Source: Leptospiraceae bacterium (GTDB taxonomy: Bacteria; Spirochaetota; Leptospiria; Leptospirales; Leptonemataceae). Taken from it: a stretch of 64,000 nt of DNA. Shown piece by piece: positions 20,049-29,986 of this stretch. A model generated the notes under the pieces. It was not told the DNA's origin. It saw only the letters and a list, made by a program, of their open reading frames with translations, and ran no database searches. A program made the translations under genes and the position numbers. Numbering within the stretch: position 1 is the stretch's first letter; the number at the start of each line of letters is the position of its first letter. Location of the stretch: positions 1 through 64,000 of the forward strand of contig JANXCF010000003.1 of the NCBI GenBank assembly GCA_025059995.1, written 5' to 3'.

Positions 20049-21305
20049 ATGCTAAAATCAAATCTATTCAAAACTGATCCTGAGGTTTATGAAATCCTAG
20101 TTAAAGAAGACCTCAGACAAGAAAATTCTTTAGAGATGATTGCCTCTGAGAATTTTGTAAGTAGGTCTGTATTAGAGGCTTATACTTCTACGCTGACCAA
20201 TAAATATGCCGAAGGTTATCCCGGAAAAAGATACTACAATGGCTGTGAGTATGCTGATGAAATCGAAACCTTGGCTATAGAGAGAGCAAAAAAATTATTT
20301 CGTGTAAAACATGTGAATGTGCAGCCACATTCGGGTGCTCAAGCTAACGCTGCAGTATTTTTAGCATTCTTAGAGCCAAAAGATGTTTTTTTAGGGATGG
20401 ATTTATCTCATGGGGGTCATTTGACTCATGGTTCGAAAGTCAATTTTTCTGGTAGAATTTATCAGCCAGTTTTTTACGGAGTCCGAAAAGAAGACGAAAG
20501 AATTGATTTTGATCAACTCTATAAATTAGCTAAAGAACATAAACCCAAAATGATTATAGCTGGGTTCTCTGCTTATCCTCGTGTTTTAGATTTTGCAAAA
20601 TTTCGAGAAATCTCAGATGAAGTAGGTGCCATTTTGATGGCAGATATAGCCCACATTGCGGGAATTATTGCAGCGGGCTATCATCCATCTCCTGTGGGTG
20701 TTGCTCATGTGATTACTACGACTACTCACAAGACTTTACGAGGACCCAGAGGTGGTCTGATCATGACTGATGATGATGAGGTTGCAAAAGTGATAAATTC
20801 CCGAGTATTTCCTGGCACACAGGGGGGACCTCTTATGCACGTAATTGCTGCTAAAGCGGTAGCGTTTGGAGAGGCACTACAACCTGAGTTCAAAGATTAT
20901 ATTAAAAAAGTATTAGAAAATGCCCAGGTTTTGGCAGAAACTTTTCTTCAAAGAGGTTTTCGAATTGTAAGTGGTGGAACTGATAATCATATTGTCTTAT
21001 TGGACGTAGGAATTAAAGGACTTACAGGAAGCAAAGCAGCAGATGAACTTCATAAAATCGGTATCACAGCAAACAAAAACACCATTCCCTTTGATCCCAA
21101 TCCTCCGGCGGTGGCAAGTGGGGTGCGGTTTGGTTCTCCTGCTTTGACAACACGTGGGTTAGGGAAAGATGAATTTAAAAAAATTGGCAACATCATCTGC
21201 GATTTATTAGAAAATATTGACAATGACACCGTCAAAGAGAAACTCAAAGAAGAAGTAAAAGAAATTGTCAAAAGCTTTCCTATGAACTATTTTCGATTAG
21301 AATAA
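20049..21305 (+). CDS. glyA: Serine hydroxymethyltransferase
   Basis: 418 residues, full length. [30 protein letters not shown] and [14 protein letters not shown] (PLP Lys in THKT) are diagnostic. The enzyme interconverts serine plus tetrahydrofolate with glycine plus methylene-tetrahydrofolate. A GGAGGT Shine-Dalgarno lies about 11 bases before the ATG. It forms a run with the lipoate ligase, 21 bases upstream. Confidence 0.98.
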   Translation: MLKSNLFKTDPEVYEILVKEDLRQENSLEMIASENFVSRSVLEAYTSTLTNKYAEGYPGKRYYNGCEYADEIETLAIERAKKLFRVKHVNVQPHSGAQANAAVFLAFLEPKDVFLGMDLSHGGHLTHGSKVNFSGRIYQPVFYGVRKEDERIDFDQLYKLAKEHKPKMIIAGFSAYPRVLDFAKFREISDEVGAILMADIAHIAGIIAAGYHPSPVGVAHVITTTTHKTLRGPRGGLIMTDDDEVAKVINSRVFPGTQGGPLMHVIAAKAVAFGEALQPEFKDYIKKVLENAQVLAETFLQRGFRIVSGGTDNHIVLLDVGIKGLTGSKAADELHKIGITANKNTIPFDPNPPAVASGVRFGSPALTTRGLGKDEFKKIGNIICDLLENIDNDTVKEKLKEEVKEIVKSFPMNYFRLE

Positions 21306-21335
21306 AAAATAATTTTTCGTGAACCGATATGAAGA

Positions 21336-21363
21336 TTGACAAGAGAAAGAAGTTATCTATAGA
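21336..21363 (+). promoter_or_regulatory. Candidate sigma-70 promoter of infC
   Basis: TTGACA (21336-21341) and TATAGA (21358-21363) are separated by 16 bases. The -10 ends only nine bases before the infC ATG, so a transcript from here would have almost no leader and would lose the GAGAGG Shine-Dalgarno-like stretch. It may therefore be coincidental. Confidence 0.4.
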
Positions 21364-21372
21364 GAGGTTAGG

Positions 21373-21915
21373 ATGAAGAATAGGCAGTTTCCACCCAAAA
21401 ATAAAAAAGAAGAACATCGAATTAACCGACAAATCAAAGCACAACAAGTGCGTCTTGTCATTGAAGGAGAAGGTGCAAGAATTGTCAGTCTTCAAGAAGC
21501 TCTGAAGATAGCCGAGGAGAAAGGTTTGGATTTAGTGGAAGTTTCGCCTAATCAAGATCCACCTGTTTGTAAGATCATGGATTATGGTAAGTGGAAATTC
21601 GATCAAAGCAAACGAAAAAAAGAACAACAAAAAAAACAACATGTCATTGAAGTCAAAGAGTTAAAATTAGGTCCAAACATCGGAGACCATGATTATCAAA
21701 TCAAGCTGAAGAAAGCCATTGAGTTTTTACAAGAAGGAAACAAAGTTCGTTTGAATCTAAAATTCAAGGGCAGGCAATTAGCTTATCCTGAACTAGGAAT
21801 GGAAATCATCAATCGTTTTTTATCAGATACCCAAGATTATGCAACCATAGAAATACCACCTAAAATGGATGGAAAACAAATCCTCGCAGTTATCGCACCA
21901 AAACATAAAAAATAG
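21373..21915 (+). CDS. infC: Translation initiation factor IF-3
   Basis: 180 residues. The N-domain has EHRINRQIKAQQVRLVI and LDLVEVSPNQDPPVCKIMDYGK, and the C-domain has EVKELKLGPNIGDHDYQIKL. It uses ATG, not the rare AUU/AUC start that allows IF-3 autoregulation in enteric bacteria. It heads the conserved infC-rpmI-rplT cluster. The 67-base upstream gap is too short for a large L20-type leader. Confidence 0.97.
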   Translation: MKNRQFPPKNKKEEHRINRQIKAQQVRLVIEGEGARIVSLQEALKIAEEKGLDLVEVSPNQDPPVCKIMDYGKWKFDQSKRKKEQQKKQHVIEVKELKLGPNIGDHDYQIKLKKAIEFLQEGNKVRLNLKFKGRQLAYPELGMEIINRFLSDTQDYATIEIPPKMDGKQILAVIAPKHKK

Positions 21916-21967
21916 GATTGCAACCTAAAGCTTGAAAAAAAATTAGTTAAATAGCAAAGGAATTTGT

Positions 21968-22168
21968 ATGCCAAAATTAAAAACAAAAAGTTCTGCTTCT
22001 AAAAGATTTAAGTTTACAGCAACGGGGAAAGTAAAAAGAACAAAAGCGTTTAAAAACCATAACCTTACCCATAAAAACTCGAAAAGAAGAAGAAGGTTAG
22101 TAAAGGGTGGTTTTTTACATCCAACAAATAAAAAATTAATTTTATCCATGTTTCCTTATTCTAAATAA
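21968..22168 (+). CDS. rpmI: Ribosomal protein bL35
   Basis: 66 residues, highly basic: [20 protein letters not shown] and the [17 protein letters not shown] region are typical of L35. It lies between infC and rplT. Confidence 0.96.
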   Translation: MPKLKTKSSASKRFKFTATGKVKRTKAFKNHNLTHKNSKRRRRLVKGGFLHPTNKKLILSMFPYSK

Positions 22169-22180
22169 AAAGAGTCAAAT

Positions 22181-22525
22181 ATGAGAGCAAAAACAACAAA
22201 GATACATCACAAAAAGCGAAGGAAAATTTTGAAGTTAGCAAAAGGTTATCGACAAGCAAGGCATAGGCTTTATAGAGTAGCCAAAACCGTCGTGATGCAT
22301 GCTGGACAGCATGCTTATAATTCAAGAAAGCAAAAAAAGAGGAATTTTCGTTCCTTGTGGATTATGAGGATTAATGCTGCCTCAAGGAATCATGGATTAT
22401 CTTATTCACAACTTGTGGATTTGTTAAAAAAATCAAATATTAAATTGAATCGTAGGTCCTTGGCCAATATTGCATTTTTGTATCCTCAAGTATTTGATAA
22501 AATCGTATTAAAAGTAAAAAAATAA
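22181..22525 (+). CDS. rplT: Ribosomal protein bL20
   Basis: 114 residues. HHKKRRKILKLAKGYRQARH and the NAASRNHGLSYSQLV block are typical. L20 is an early 50S assembly protein. It ends the ribosomal cluster; a 120-base AT-rich gap follows. Confidence 0.97.
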   Translation: MRAKTTKIHHKKRRKILKLAKGYRQARHRLYRVAKTVVMHAGQHAYNSRKQKKRNFRSLWIMRINAASRNHGLSYSQLVDLLKKSNIKLNRRSLANIAFLYPQVFDKIVLKVKK

Positions 22526-22645
22526 AAAATCTGAATATAGATTGTCTTGGAGAGATAAATTTTTCAATCAATATCACAATTTTTTATTTACAAAAACAAA
22601 AGAGATGACGTTAATTACTTTAGAAAATTTTATTAAGGAGTTAAA

Positions 22646-23458
22646 ATGATAACTCTTGAACAATTAGATGAATTAGAGAGTAAAATTATAAAAGCGTTAG
22701 AACTTATTAGCGATCTTCGAACAGAAAACTCAAGGTTAGAGGCAGAAAATCAAAAACTAAGAGATGAGTATGAAAAAATCAGTCAACTGTTAGAAAAAAA
22801 AGAAAAAGATATTAGTTCATTAAAAGAACAATTAGAAAAAGCAAATTTAGAATTAGGGCGTTTAAAAGAAAACGAAAGTGTCTTAGAAAAGAAAATCTTA
22901 CAAATCCTTGCGAAATTAAATTCAGCTGAAACAAACTTTGCAACAAAAAGAAAAGACATACAGGATTCTAATGTTTCAGACAAAATAAAAGATGATTTAA
23001 CCATCATAGAAGAAGACTCAGAAATTGAAGTTAAACTTGAAAAGCCTATTGAAAAACCGCAATTACTGGGCTTATCTTCAAAAAAGACTGATATAATTGA
23101 GAGTATTGATCAAGTAAAAGAACAATCTAATCTTGTTCGAGAAGCAACGCAAGTATCAGAAATGAATGATGATGAAATCATTGTTCTTGATGAAGATGAA
23201 GATGAAATCATTTTATCAGATAATTTAGAAAACGAAACGATTATAGAAGAAACTGCGGATACAATCATAATCGAAAATAGAGAAAAGCGAAGTGATATTT
23301 CTTCAGAAGAAAACTATCAAAAAGATGAAAACAAGGAAACCATTGTTGCTGTGGATGATGAAATTATTTTAGATGATGACGATATTGGTATCTTTGAGCT
23401 TGAGGATGATGAAGACTTTTTAATCATAGAAGAAAATGAAAACAACAAACCAACCTAA
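22646..23458 (+). CDS. Coiled-coil acidic protein paired with zapA
   Basis: 270 residues. Residues 1-95 form a strong heptad coiled coil rich in Leu, Glu and Lys (RTENSRLEAENQKLRDEYEK), similar in style to ZapB or septum-associated coils. Residues 150-270 are very acidic with repeated D/E-I-I-L runs (DDEIIVLDEDEDEIIL). I recognise no named family. A TAAGGAG Shine-Dalgarno precedes the ATG. The 3' end overlaps zapA by 23 bases, suggesting a shared cell-division role. Confidence 0.7.
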   Translation: MITLEQLDELESKIIKALELISDLRTENSRLEAENQKLRDEYEKISQLLEKKEKDISSLKEQLEKANLELGRLKENESVLEKKILQILAKLNSAETNFATKRKDIQDSNVSDKIKDDLTIIEEDSEIEVKLEKPIEKPQLLGLSSKKTDIIESIDQVKEQSNLVREATQVSEMNDDEIIVLDEDEDEIILSDNLENETIIEETADTIIIENREKRSDISSEENYQKDENKETIVAVDDEIILDDDDIGIFELEDDEDFLIIEENENNKPT

Positions 23459-23759
23459 AAAAAATCACAAAGTAAGGGTAGAAATTTTTGGTCAAGAATA
23501 TCAACTTAAAAGTGATAATACCAGTGAAGAATACATGATGATGGTAGCAAATTATGTTGACTCCAAAATGAAGGAGTTATCATCCCAGTTCTCACATCGA
23601 TTATCCCACACTCAATTAGCCATTTTAGCTGCTATAAATATCACAGATGAGCTCTTTCAAGAAAGAAATAAAGCTATTTCAGAAGAAATTGTTCTTAATA
23701 AAACAAAATACTTAATTCAATTATTAGAGGAAGGGATCTTGGGGGATCCCGTAATTTAA
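23436..23759 (+). CDS. zapA: Cell division protein ZapA
   Basis: 107 residues. KVRVEIFGQEYQLKSDNTSEEYMM (in parts) and NYVDSKMKELSSQ, then AILAAINITDELFQE, match the ZapA head and helix. ZapA cross-links FtsZ filaments at midcell. It starts inside the upstream coiled-coil gene, so the two are probably coupled. Convergent with serA, three bases apart. Confidence 0.85.
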   Translation: MKTTNQPKKNHKVRVEIFGQEYQLKSDNTSEEYMMMVANYVDSKMKELSSQFSHRLSHTQLAILAAINITDELFQERNKAISEEIVLNKTKYLIQLLEEGILGDPVI

Positions 23760-23761
23760 TT

Positions 23762-25354
23762 TCATCTTAAATCAACTTGTTTTGCGAACAAAATATTGGG
23801 TAGTTTTTGAAAAGCTTCTAATTGCTCTTTCGTCAGAAGATCATCAATTTTAATGACGGATTTAGCTAGCTCCCCTTTTTTGGTTCTGGATAATTCTAAG
23901 CTTGCAATGTTGATGTTTTCTTTTCCTAAAAAAGTTCCAATGGATCCAATCACTCCTGGAACATCTCGGTTTTGAATAATGAGTAATATCCCTTCTGGTT
24001 CAAATTCTAAGTCAAAGCCGTCCATTTTCACAACGATAGGTTTATTCAAAACTACCGTGTATTTAAGCTTTTGTAGATGATGATCATTTTCGAATTGAAC
24101 ATCCACACTACTAATGAAGTCAGATGTAGATTCATTGAAGTTTTCTATAATCCTTATTCCTCGTTCTTTCGCTAAAACTAGCGCATTCACGAAATTGACA
24201 TTTTCATCACCAGAAAATTTCGATAATGCTCCTTTTACTATGCCCATTTTGATGGGTTCCACTTTTTTCTTAGCTATTTCTCCATTATAGGTGATCTGTA
24301 TTGTTTTTAGGGGACTTTCAATGAGGTTTGCTAACAATTTACCTACTTTTTCAGCCCCAATAAAGTAAGGTTTTAAATAATCCATATCTTCGGGGTCCAT
24401 ACTTGGGAAGTTAATCGCATTTCTTGCAATCCCTTTTGTAAAAAACTCAATGACCTCATCAATTGTTTCCATTGCTACAGCAAATTCCGCCTCGGCTGTG
24501 GAAGCTCCTAAGTGGGGAGTCATGATGCAATTCTCAAACGGAATTAATGGGAAGTTCGGAGGAATAGGTTCTTGTGAAAAAACGTCCAAAGCAACACCAC
24601 CAATGTGCCCTGATTTCAGTCCTTCAACTAATGCTTCTTCGTCGTAAATCCCCCCTCGAGCACAGTTGATCAAACGAACTCCTTTTTTTAATTTATGAAG
24701 ATTTTGTTTGTTGATAAGGTTTTGCGTTGTTTCCGTTAAGGGTGTGTGGACGGTGATGATATCGCTTTTTTCTAGTAATGTATCCAAATCCACAATTTCG
24801 ATTTCTAGATGTGATAAATGTTCACGGTTGATATAGGGATCATATCCTAAAACCTTCATTTGTAGACCCTTTGCTCGTTTTACCACTTCTCGTCCGATTC
24901 TACCCAAACCGATCACTCCCAGCGTCTTATTCATTAACTCAATACCTAAGAATTTACTTTTTTCCCATTTTCCTTGCTTCATGGATTGATTGGCTTGAGG
25001 AATGTTTCTTGCCAAAGCAAACATTAAGGCTATTGCGTGTTCGGCTGTGGTAATGCTACTACCACCCGGAGCATTCATAACAATAATGCCTCTTCGTGAG
25101 GCTTCGCTAATATCAATATTGTCTACACCGACACCAGCTCGAACAATCAGCTTGAGCTTTTTTGCATGTTCGAAAACTTCACCTTTGACTTTCGTTGCTG
25201 AACGAACAATCAAACAATCCACATCTTCGATATCTTTTAAAAGTTCTTCTTTGGAATGTCCGCCTTTATAAATTACCTCGAAGTTCGGAGTGTTTTTGAG
25301 TCTTGAGACTCCTTCTGCATCGAACTTATCTGAAATAAGAACTTTATAAGTCAT
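23762..25354 (-). CDS. serA: D-3-phosphoglycerate dehydrogenase (long form)
   Basis: 530 residues, the long bacterial/mycobacterial layout: substrate and NAD domains with GLGRIGREVVKRA, INCARGGIYDEEAL (catalytic Arg) and HLGASTAEAE (His), an intervening domain from about 320, and a C-terminal ACT domain (NRDVPGVIGSIGTFLGKENI). It oxidises 3-phosphoglycerate in serine synthesis. The ACT domain suggests serine feedback. Divergent from the next gene across 137 AT-rich bases. Confidence 0.96.
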   Translation of the reverse strand: MTYKVLISDKFDAEGVSRLKNTPNFEVIYKGGHSKEELLKDIEDVDCLIVRSATKVKGEVFEHAKKLKLIVRAGVGVDNIDISEASRRGIIVMNAPGGSSITTAEHAIALMFALARNIPQANQSMKQGKWEKSKFLGIELMNKTLGVIGLGRIGREVVKRAKGLQMKVLGYDPYINREHLSHLEIEIVDLDTLLEKSDIITVHTPLTETTQNLINKQNLHKLKKGVRLINCARGGIYDEEALVEGLKSGHIGGVALDVFSQEPIPPNFPLIPFENCIMTPHLGASTAEAEFAVAMETIDEVIEFFTKGIARNAINFPSMDPEDMDYLKPYFIGAEKVGKLLANLIESPLKTIQITYNGEIAKKKVEPIKMGIVKGALSKFSGDENVNFVNALVLAKERGIRIIENFNESTSDFISSVDVQFENDHHLQKLKYTVVLNKPIVVKMDGFDLEFEPEGILLIIQNRDVPGVIGSIGTFLGKENINIASLELSRTKKGELAKSVIKIDDLLTKEQLEAFQKLPNILFAKQVDLR

Positions 25355-25491
25355 GAGTCCAAGTTTTTGTTCTCCAAGTTAGTGAAAAGAAATAATTTTA
25401 ATTTTTAAGTCTATGATGAAATAAAAAATGATTTTGCAGAGAGTTTTCAAAATTCGTTTTACAAAAATTTACTAAGAAAATTTTCAATATT

Positions 25492-26883
25492 ATGAACGCA
25501 AAACAGAATCAATTGTCGTTTGTCAAAGTTTATGAGATTGTCTTTATTTTGGTTTCTATCGCAAATTATTTAATTGTCGTCTTTGATGCTTTGTATTTAT
25601 ACAAATTGCCTTATTATCATGGAACATTGAGGGATATATTGCTACATTACTATCCAGAACAATGGAAATCCCGATTTGATATTATTTCATTATGGGATTC
25701 TTTAAAGGGGATTGAACCACATCGATTTAATTTACGTTTTGAAGAGGAATACCAAAAGCTCAAAGAACTTTATCCAAAACTTGCTGGTGCTACCCCTATT
25801 GAACGCCTTGGTATTGAAAGAGAAATTGATAGACAACTTCAAATTCTCACATCCCTTACAGATGAAATGATTGATAAACGAGGAGTGGATAGTCATTTTT
25901 ACATTGCAGGGAAAGATGGGGTTTTAGAAAAAATCAAAAACAAAATGAGGGCATACAAACCCAATCCCGAAAACTCTGCAAAACAATCATTCCGTGAGTT
26001 TTTCTCTAGAAAAAATTTGGATAATGATCGTTATATCCAAGAATTCGAATATTTCGATAAAGAAATTTTAATCTACATTAGAGAAAATTACTTTCGTTGG
26101 ATTGATGAAGATGGAGAGTTAAAAGACTATTTCTTTAAGATTGATCGTTGGTTTGTTTTGTTTTTCTGGTTCGATTTTCTGGGAAGATGGATTTTGACGG
26201 CTCGAAGATACTCGAGGTGGTACTTGTTTCCCGTTCATCACTTTTATGAAATTTTTAATTTATATCCTCCGCATCATAATACGTGGTTTCGGCTTCTTCG
26301 TATCATTCCTATTTATGTTCGTATGAGGAGAAACCGTTTTCTTCCTGATGAAGGGATTTTACCTGAAATCATTCACGAAAATGCTAAGGTGATTGCGGAT
26401 GAAATCTCAGGTTTGGTGCTTTTGAATATCATTGAACAAACCAAATCCCAGATTGCCCAAAAAGGAAAATTTCAATTAGAACCCCAAACCATTGAAGTCT
26501 TGCAAACGATTTTAAAAAAACAAATGGAAATCTTCAGCTTTAAAGTCATGCCACGTTTAGAACCCCTGATTACCGAAATGGTGCATTTTTCCATTAATCG
26601 TGCGGCAGAACCGTATCTTCTTTCTCCCATTGGACCTGTGGTTCGTTTGTTATTACTTAACATTCACACAACAGTTAGAGAAGGGCTTGAGGCTTCCTTC
26701 AATAGTCCAGAAGGATTAGAACGGCTGAACAAAATCCTTCAGACTTCGTTAGAAGAAACTTTTAATCATTTTGAAAAACAAGAAAACCAAGACCTTCTCA
26801 TAGAAGACATCGTGAAGTTCTTGGAAATCTTGAAGATTGATTTAGAAAACAATTTTGTCAAAAATGGAAATATAACTACTTGA
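25492..26883 (+). CDS. Membrane protein with possible voltage-sensor-like segments
   Basis: 463 residues. TM1 is at about 14-34 (EIVFILVSIANYLIVVFDAL). Near 222-285 there is a helix with FFWFDFLGRWILTARRYSR and then HHFYEIFNLYP, followed by an Arg-rich FRLLRIIPIYVRMRRNR. That order resembles the S3-S4 part of voltage-sensor domains and of an uncharacterised bacterial family with HWY-D-LG-IP motifs. The last ~180 residues look cytosolic and helical. The family assignment is from memory and uncertain. It overlaps the convergent RND gene by eight bases. Confidence 0.6.
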   Translation: MNAKQNQLSFVKVYEIVFILVSIANYLIVVFDALYLYKLPYYHGTLRDILLHYYPEQWKSRFDIISLWDSLKGIEPHRFNLRFEEEYQKLKELYPKLAGATPIERLGIEREIDRQLQILTSLTDEMIDKRGVDSHFYIAGKDGVLEKIKNKMRAYKPNPENSAKQSFREFFSRKNLDNDRYIQEFEYFDKEILIYIRENYFRWIDEDGELKDYFFKIDRWFVLFFWFDFLGRWILTARRYSRWYLFPVHHFYEIFNLYPPHHNTWFRLLRIIPIYVRMRRNRFLPDEGILPEIIHENAKVIADEISGLVLLNIIEQTKSQIAQKGKFQLEPQTIEVLQTILKKQMEIFSFKVMPRLEPLITEMVHFSINRAAEPYLLSPIGPVVRLLLLNIHTTVREGLEASFNSPEGLERLNKILQTSLEETFNHFEKQENQDLLIEDIVKFLEILKIDLENNFVKNGNITT

Positions 26884-29800
26884 TTTTAGCGTAAAATTCA
26901 CTCAATTTTTCTCGTAGGGTCTCAAAATAAGAAAAAATAGCAGGGACTAAAACAACCGTTACAAACGTAGAAAAAAGTAAGCCTCCCACGACCGCGATTC
27001 CCATCGCTGTTCTACTTTTAGAGATTTCTCCATGAAGTCCCAACGCCACAGGAAGCATTCCACCAATCATAGCAAAAGAGGTCATCAAGATGGGACGAAG
27101 TCGAACCATACCTGCTTCTTTGATGGCTTCGTCTTTGGTCATTCCTTTTTCTCGTATATTTTGCATAGCCCGATCCACCATCAAGATTGAATTTTTTGTC
27201 ACAAGCCCCATAAGTAAAATCAAACCAATCATACTAAAAAGATTGAGCATTTCCCCGGTGATGAGAAGAGAAAAAAATGCTCCACTAATGGCAGGTGGGA
27301 TAGCAAAAAGGATTGTGATAGGGATGATGAAAGACTCATACAAAGAAGCCAGAACCAAGTAGATAAATAGTAATGCTAAGCCAAATGCGACGATGATGTT
27401 TTTTACTAAATCCTTGAAGTCCTCAGTTTGACCGATAAATTCATAGCTAATCCCAGGGGGTGGGGGATTTTTTTTGATGATTTCTCTGGTCTTCTCTTCA
27501 GCAGATTGCAATGCACCACCTGGAGCTAACTGGGCATTGACCTCGATGATCCGGGATCGGTCTCTTCGAAGGATATTGGCTGGAGCATACGTATTTTTCA
27601 GTTCACTGATCTCAGAAAGTTTGACGGGTTGAAAATTCAAGTTTGGAACATACAAGGTTTCATAATATTTTTGCAGATTTCGTTGCTCGGGTTTGAGTCG
27701 AAGTCGAACGTAATACTCATTACCATTTTCTCGGAACTTTGCCACCTTTACACCTTCAACAAAATATCGTAGTTCTAAACCTGCCAGTGCTGGAACAACC
27801 CCAAGTAATTGAGCTTTTTGAGGATCAATCTTGATTTGGAACTCTGGTTTTCCGGGTCGATATGAGGTATCAAAGTCCGTAAGATCCTGGATAGTTTGAA
27901 GTTCTGGTAAAAGTTTTCTTACATATTCATCAAGTGCTACGATGTCATTCCCTTTGAAAATCAATTGATAAGGATAATCCACACCTCCTGTGACGGGATT
28001 GTAGTCAGAGATTTGAAGTCGGTATTTTGCGTAGTCTTGAAGTTCTTCTCGTAACAGGTCCTTAAATTCCGTAGTGGTGAGATTTCTTTGGGTGGAAGGA
28101 ACCATTTCTACACCTATGATGGCTTGGTTGGATTCTCCTGTATTTGTCCCAATCGTGATGAATAACTTTTGGACCTCGGGATGTCGTGATACCTTTTGAT
28201 AGAGCTCTAATGCCACTTTTTCGGTTGCTTGGAGAGATGAGCCAGGTGGTAGTTCAAAAGTCATCAAAAACTCACCCGAGTCAAACTGAGGAAGAAATGT
28301 TTTTTGCACAAACAAAGAAGAAACCAAGCTCAAAATGAATACAACGAGAAATATCGTAATAACAAAGATTTTATGCCTCAGTGTAAAGTCGATGGTTCGT
28401 TCATATTGAACATCCAACCAATCTTGTAGCCGTTCGAAATAGCGAATGATGAGATACTTCTTTTCTGAGATGTGTCCACCGAAGTATGCCGAGAGCATGG
28501 GTGCCATCGTGACAGCATCAAACAAGCTAATGAGCATTGCAAATACAACCGTCAAACCAAATTCTTTGAAAAACTGCCCAACAATTCCTGTAAGAAAGCC
28601 AATCGGCAAAAATACAGCAATCACAGTGGCAGAAGTAGCCACTACTGCTAAAAGAACCTCCATTGTTCCTTTTTCAGCTGCTTCAACGGGTGGTTTTCCC
28701 ATCTCCATGTGTCGGAAGATGTTTTCCCTTACAACAATGGCATCATCAATCAAAAGCCCAATACTCAAAGACAAAGATAAAAGTGTCATCACATTTATGG
28801 TAAAATCTGCAACATACATTAAGATGAATGCCCCTAACAAAGAATTTGGGATAGCCACTGCGGTGATAATGGTAGAACGAAAATTCCCCAAAAATAGATA
28901 AACAATCACAATCGTAAGAAAAATCCCGATGTAAATGGCGATCGCTACATCTTCTACATTGAGTTCAATCCATTTAGCCCCATCTCGAACTTGATACAAA
29001 ACCAAGTTTCCCGGTTTGGTTTTTAGCTCTTGGTTTAAGGTTTCTATGGTTTTCTTTACTTTATGGACTACCTCTACGGTATTCGTTCCTGATTGCTTGT
29101 AGATCTGAATAAAGATTGCCGGACTTATTCCTTCGTCTTTGTTGTATAAGTAAGTGATGGTAGTTTTGTCTTCTAAACCATCACGAACTGTTGCAATGTC
29201 TTTAATCTGAATAGAGCTTCCGAGATCTCCAAAAAATATCGTAGCATTTTCGATTTCTTTAAGGCTTCGAAATTCTCCTATTGTGCGAAAGTTCAGTTCT
29301 TCTTGAGAAAGATCAATTTTTCCTGCGGGTATATTGGTTCCATAGTTTTTGATTCTTTCCGCTAAAAGTAATAAGGGTAGGCGATAAAAGTTCAGTTTGT
29401 CTTTATCTACTTCGATGTGGATTTCTCGTTTTTGTCCTCCTAAGATACGAACACCTCCCACGTTGGGAATTTGCTCAAATCGGGGTTTGATTTCATAATA
29501 CGCCACATCATAGAGCTCAGCAGGGGGTAAATTTCCTTTGAGGGCTAAAATGTAAACAGGTTGATCCGCTGGGTCAAAACGAGAAACCAAAGGTTCTTCT
29601 GCGTCCTCAGGGAAATTTATCTTGACTTTGTCAATTGCGTTTTTCACTAATTGCTCTGCATAACGAACATCCGTATCCAAGGAAAACTCAGCAATCACCA
29701 AAGAAAAACTTTCTTGATTCCTCGAGGTTACGTGTTTTATCCCGGGCAGTGTGCTTAATTCTTCTTCTATGGGGCGGGAAATCAATTCTTCGACTTCTTC

Positions 29801-29968
29801 TGGTCCAGCTCCAGGATAAATTGTGCTAACAACAATAAAAGGAAAAGAAACATTAGGAAAAATATCCACTCCAAGCCGTGTCAAAGAAATATAACCCACT
29901 GAGATCGTAAAAATAAATATGCTTGTGATGAAAACTGGTCGCTTGATAGAAAGCCTTGCAATGTTCAT
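26876..29968 (-). CDS. RND superfamily efflux permease (AcrB/MexB-like)
   Basis: 1030 residues, full length. The N-terminus (RLSIKRPVFITSIFIF), IYPGAGPEEVEELISRPIEE, the TM4 acidic pair in GLLIDDAIVVRENI and GLVTKNSILMVDRA (TM10 Lys) are typical of proton-driven RND pumps. These export drugs, lipids or other amphiphiles through a tripartite complex. No membrane-fusion or outer-membrane factor gene is adjacent; the upstream neighbour is an MBL-fold enzyme. Those partners must be elsewhere, or this pump works without local ones. Confidence 0.93.
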   Translation of the reverse strand: MNIARLSIKRPVFITSIFIFTISVGYISLTRLGVDIFPNVSFPFIVVSTIYPGAGPEEVEELISRPIEEELSTLPGIKHVTSRNQESFSLVIAEFSLDTDVRYAEQLVKNAIDKVKINFPEDAEEPLVSRFDPADQPVYILALKGNLPPAELYDVAYYEIKPRFEQIPNVGGVRILGGQKREIHIEVDKDKLNFYRLPLLLLAERIKNYGTNIPAGKIDLSQEELNFRTIGEFRSLKEIENATIFFGDLGSSIQIKDIATVRDGLEDKTTITYLYNKDEGISPAIFIQIYKQSGTNTVEVVHKVKKTIETLNQELKTKPGNLVLYQVRDGAKWIELNVEDVAIAIYIGIFLTIVIVYLFLGNFRSTIITAVAIPNSLLGAFILMYVADFTINVMTLLSLSLSIGLLIDDAIVVRENIFRHMEMGKPPVEAAEKGTMEVLLAVVATSATVIAVFLPIGFLTGIVGQFFKEFGLTVVFAMLISLFDAVTMAPMLSAYFGGHISEKKYLIIRYFERLQDWLDVQYERTIDFTLRHKIFVITIFLVVFILSLVSSLFVQKTFLPQFDSGEFLMTFELPPGSSLQATEKVALELYQKVSRHPEVQKLFITIGTNTGESNQAIIGVEMVPSTQRNLTTTEFKDLLREELQDYAKYRLQISDYNPVTGGVDYPYQLIFKGNDIVALDEYVRKLLPELQTIQDLTDFDTSYRPGKPEFQIKIDPQKAQLLGVVPALAGLELRYFVEGVKVAKFRENGNEYYVRLRLKPEQRNLQKYYETLYVPNLNFQPVKLSEISELKNTYAPANILRRDRSRIIEVNAQLAPGGALQSAEEKTREIIKKNPPPPGISYEFIGQTEDFKDLVKNIIVAFGLALLFIYLVLASLYESFIIPITILFAIPPAISGAFFSLLITGEMLNLFSMIGLILLMGLVTKNSILMVDRAMQNIREKGMTKDEAIKEAGMVRLRPILMTSFAMIGGMLPVALGLHGEISKSRTAMGIAVVGGLLFSTFVTVVLVPAIFSYFETLREKLSEFYAKIK

Positions 29969-29986
29969 AATATTCTAAATTAAATT

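Noticed and set aside
22526-22645. Terminator or leader after rplT
   Set aside because: AATCT and AGATT could pair for only five bases and no T run follows at the right place.
25355-25491. Possible RNA gene or riboswitch between serA and the membrane protein
   Set aside because: Only AT-rich sequence and T/A runs; no conserved hairpin or aptamer pattern seen.
28446-28901. 151-codon plus-strand open frame inside the RND gene
   Set aside because: Antisense to conserved membrane helices; composition is that of complemented hydrophobic codons.
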